Assembly (NCBI GenBank): GCA_934755305.1
Contig: CAKVLD010000031.1
Span: 1-34,224 of the forward strand
Source: an uncultured Clostridium sp.
GTDB taxonomy: Bacteria; Bacillota; Clostridia; Clostridiales; Clostridiaceae
Reading direction: 5' to 3'
Length of the DNA: 34,224 nucleotides
Below the pieces are notes generated by a model, which did no database searches, was not told the origin of the DNA, and saw only the letters and a program-made list of their open reading frames with translations. The stretch's first letter is position 1. Every line of letters begins with the position of its first letter. A program made the position numbers and the translations under genes. This document shows positions 34,178 to 34,224 of this stretch, piece after piece.

Positions 34178-34194
34178 TTTTTCCTCCTTTAATA

Positions 34195-34221
34195 ATAGCC
34201 TGCCTATTTAAGACAAGCTAT
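34195..34221. other. Hairpin upstream of polA
   Basis: ATAGCCTGCC (34195-34204) can pair with GACAAGCTAT (34212-34221), with two G·U pairs on the minus strand, just upstream of the polA ribosome site. The window ends here, so it could belong to an upstream gene. Confidence 0.3.
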
Positions 34222-34224
34222 CAT

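Overview
The window is a stretch of AT-rich chromosome (GC clearly below one third) from a low-GC Gram-positive anaerobe, most probably Clostridium sensu stricto. Supporting this are strong AGGAGG ribosome sites, many poly-U terminators, a meso-diaminopimelate dehydrogenase, a CD3324-type small helix-turn-helix protein, a TcdR/UviA-like sigma factor beside a TcdE-like holin, and a polA-coaE-lytic transglycosylase order. I do not assign a species. No rRNA, tRNA, CRISPR array, IS element or integrase was seen.

Layout. 1-1480: two minus-strand genes, a zinc-ribbon/S4-like DUF1062 protein and a CD3324-family HTH protein. Each is preceded by a short leader ORF and a four-segment set of alternative hairpins, an arrangement like erm-type translational attenuators. 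1480-4860: a divergent J-domain membrane protein, diaminopimelate dehydrogenase and a stand-alone AAA ATPase. 5125-7798: an SsuABC/TauABC-type ABC importer (lipoprotein, ATPase, permease). 7961-9071: a CidA/LrgA-LrgB pair. 9111-10145: a secreted family 9 pectate lyase with a palindromic operator candidate. 10478-11577: the TcdE-like holin and TcdR-like sigma factor, with matching promoter motifs and no large toxin gene in view. 11625-13787: topoisomerase III. 13929-19440: an alpha-glucoside operon (GH13 glucosidase, PTS IIBC, endonuclease/exonuclease/phosphatase-fold protein) behind its LacI-family regulator, with two LacI-type operators. 19480-24006: TspO and two overlapping membrane histidine kinases without a response regulator. 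24188-26398: a YhgE/Pip membrane protein. 26687-30244: a three-gene cassette (SGNH hydrolase, clan GH-A-like glycosidase, tail-fibre/C1q-like protein). 30385-34177: polA, coaE and a lytic transglycosylase.

How it works together. The window is mostly sugar and polymer use (PTS and glucosidase, pectate lyase, ABC uptake), envelope functions (CidA/LrgB, YhgE, transglycosylase, holin) and replication or repair enzymes. The least ordinary parts are the duplicated leader-peptide attenuators at 724-1374, the sigma/holin module at 10415-11577 and the hydrolase/tail-fibre-like cassette at 26687-30244.

Several starts were moved downstream of the longest ORF because a Shine-Dalgarno sequence points to an internal codon. 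These are the genes starting at 721, 2262, 3416, 6252 (TTG), 10145, 10478, 14817, 18186, 19440, 19980, 22085 and 27673.
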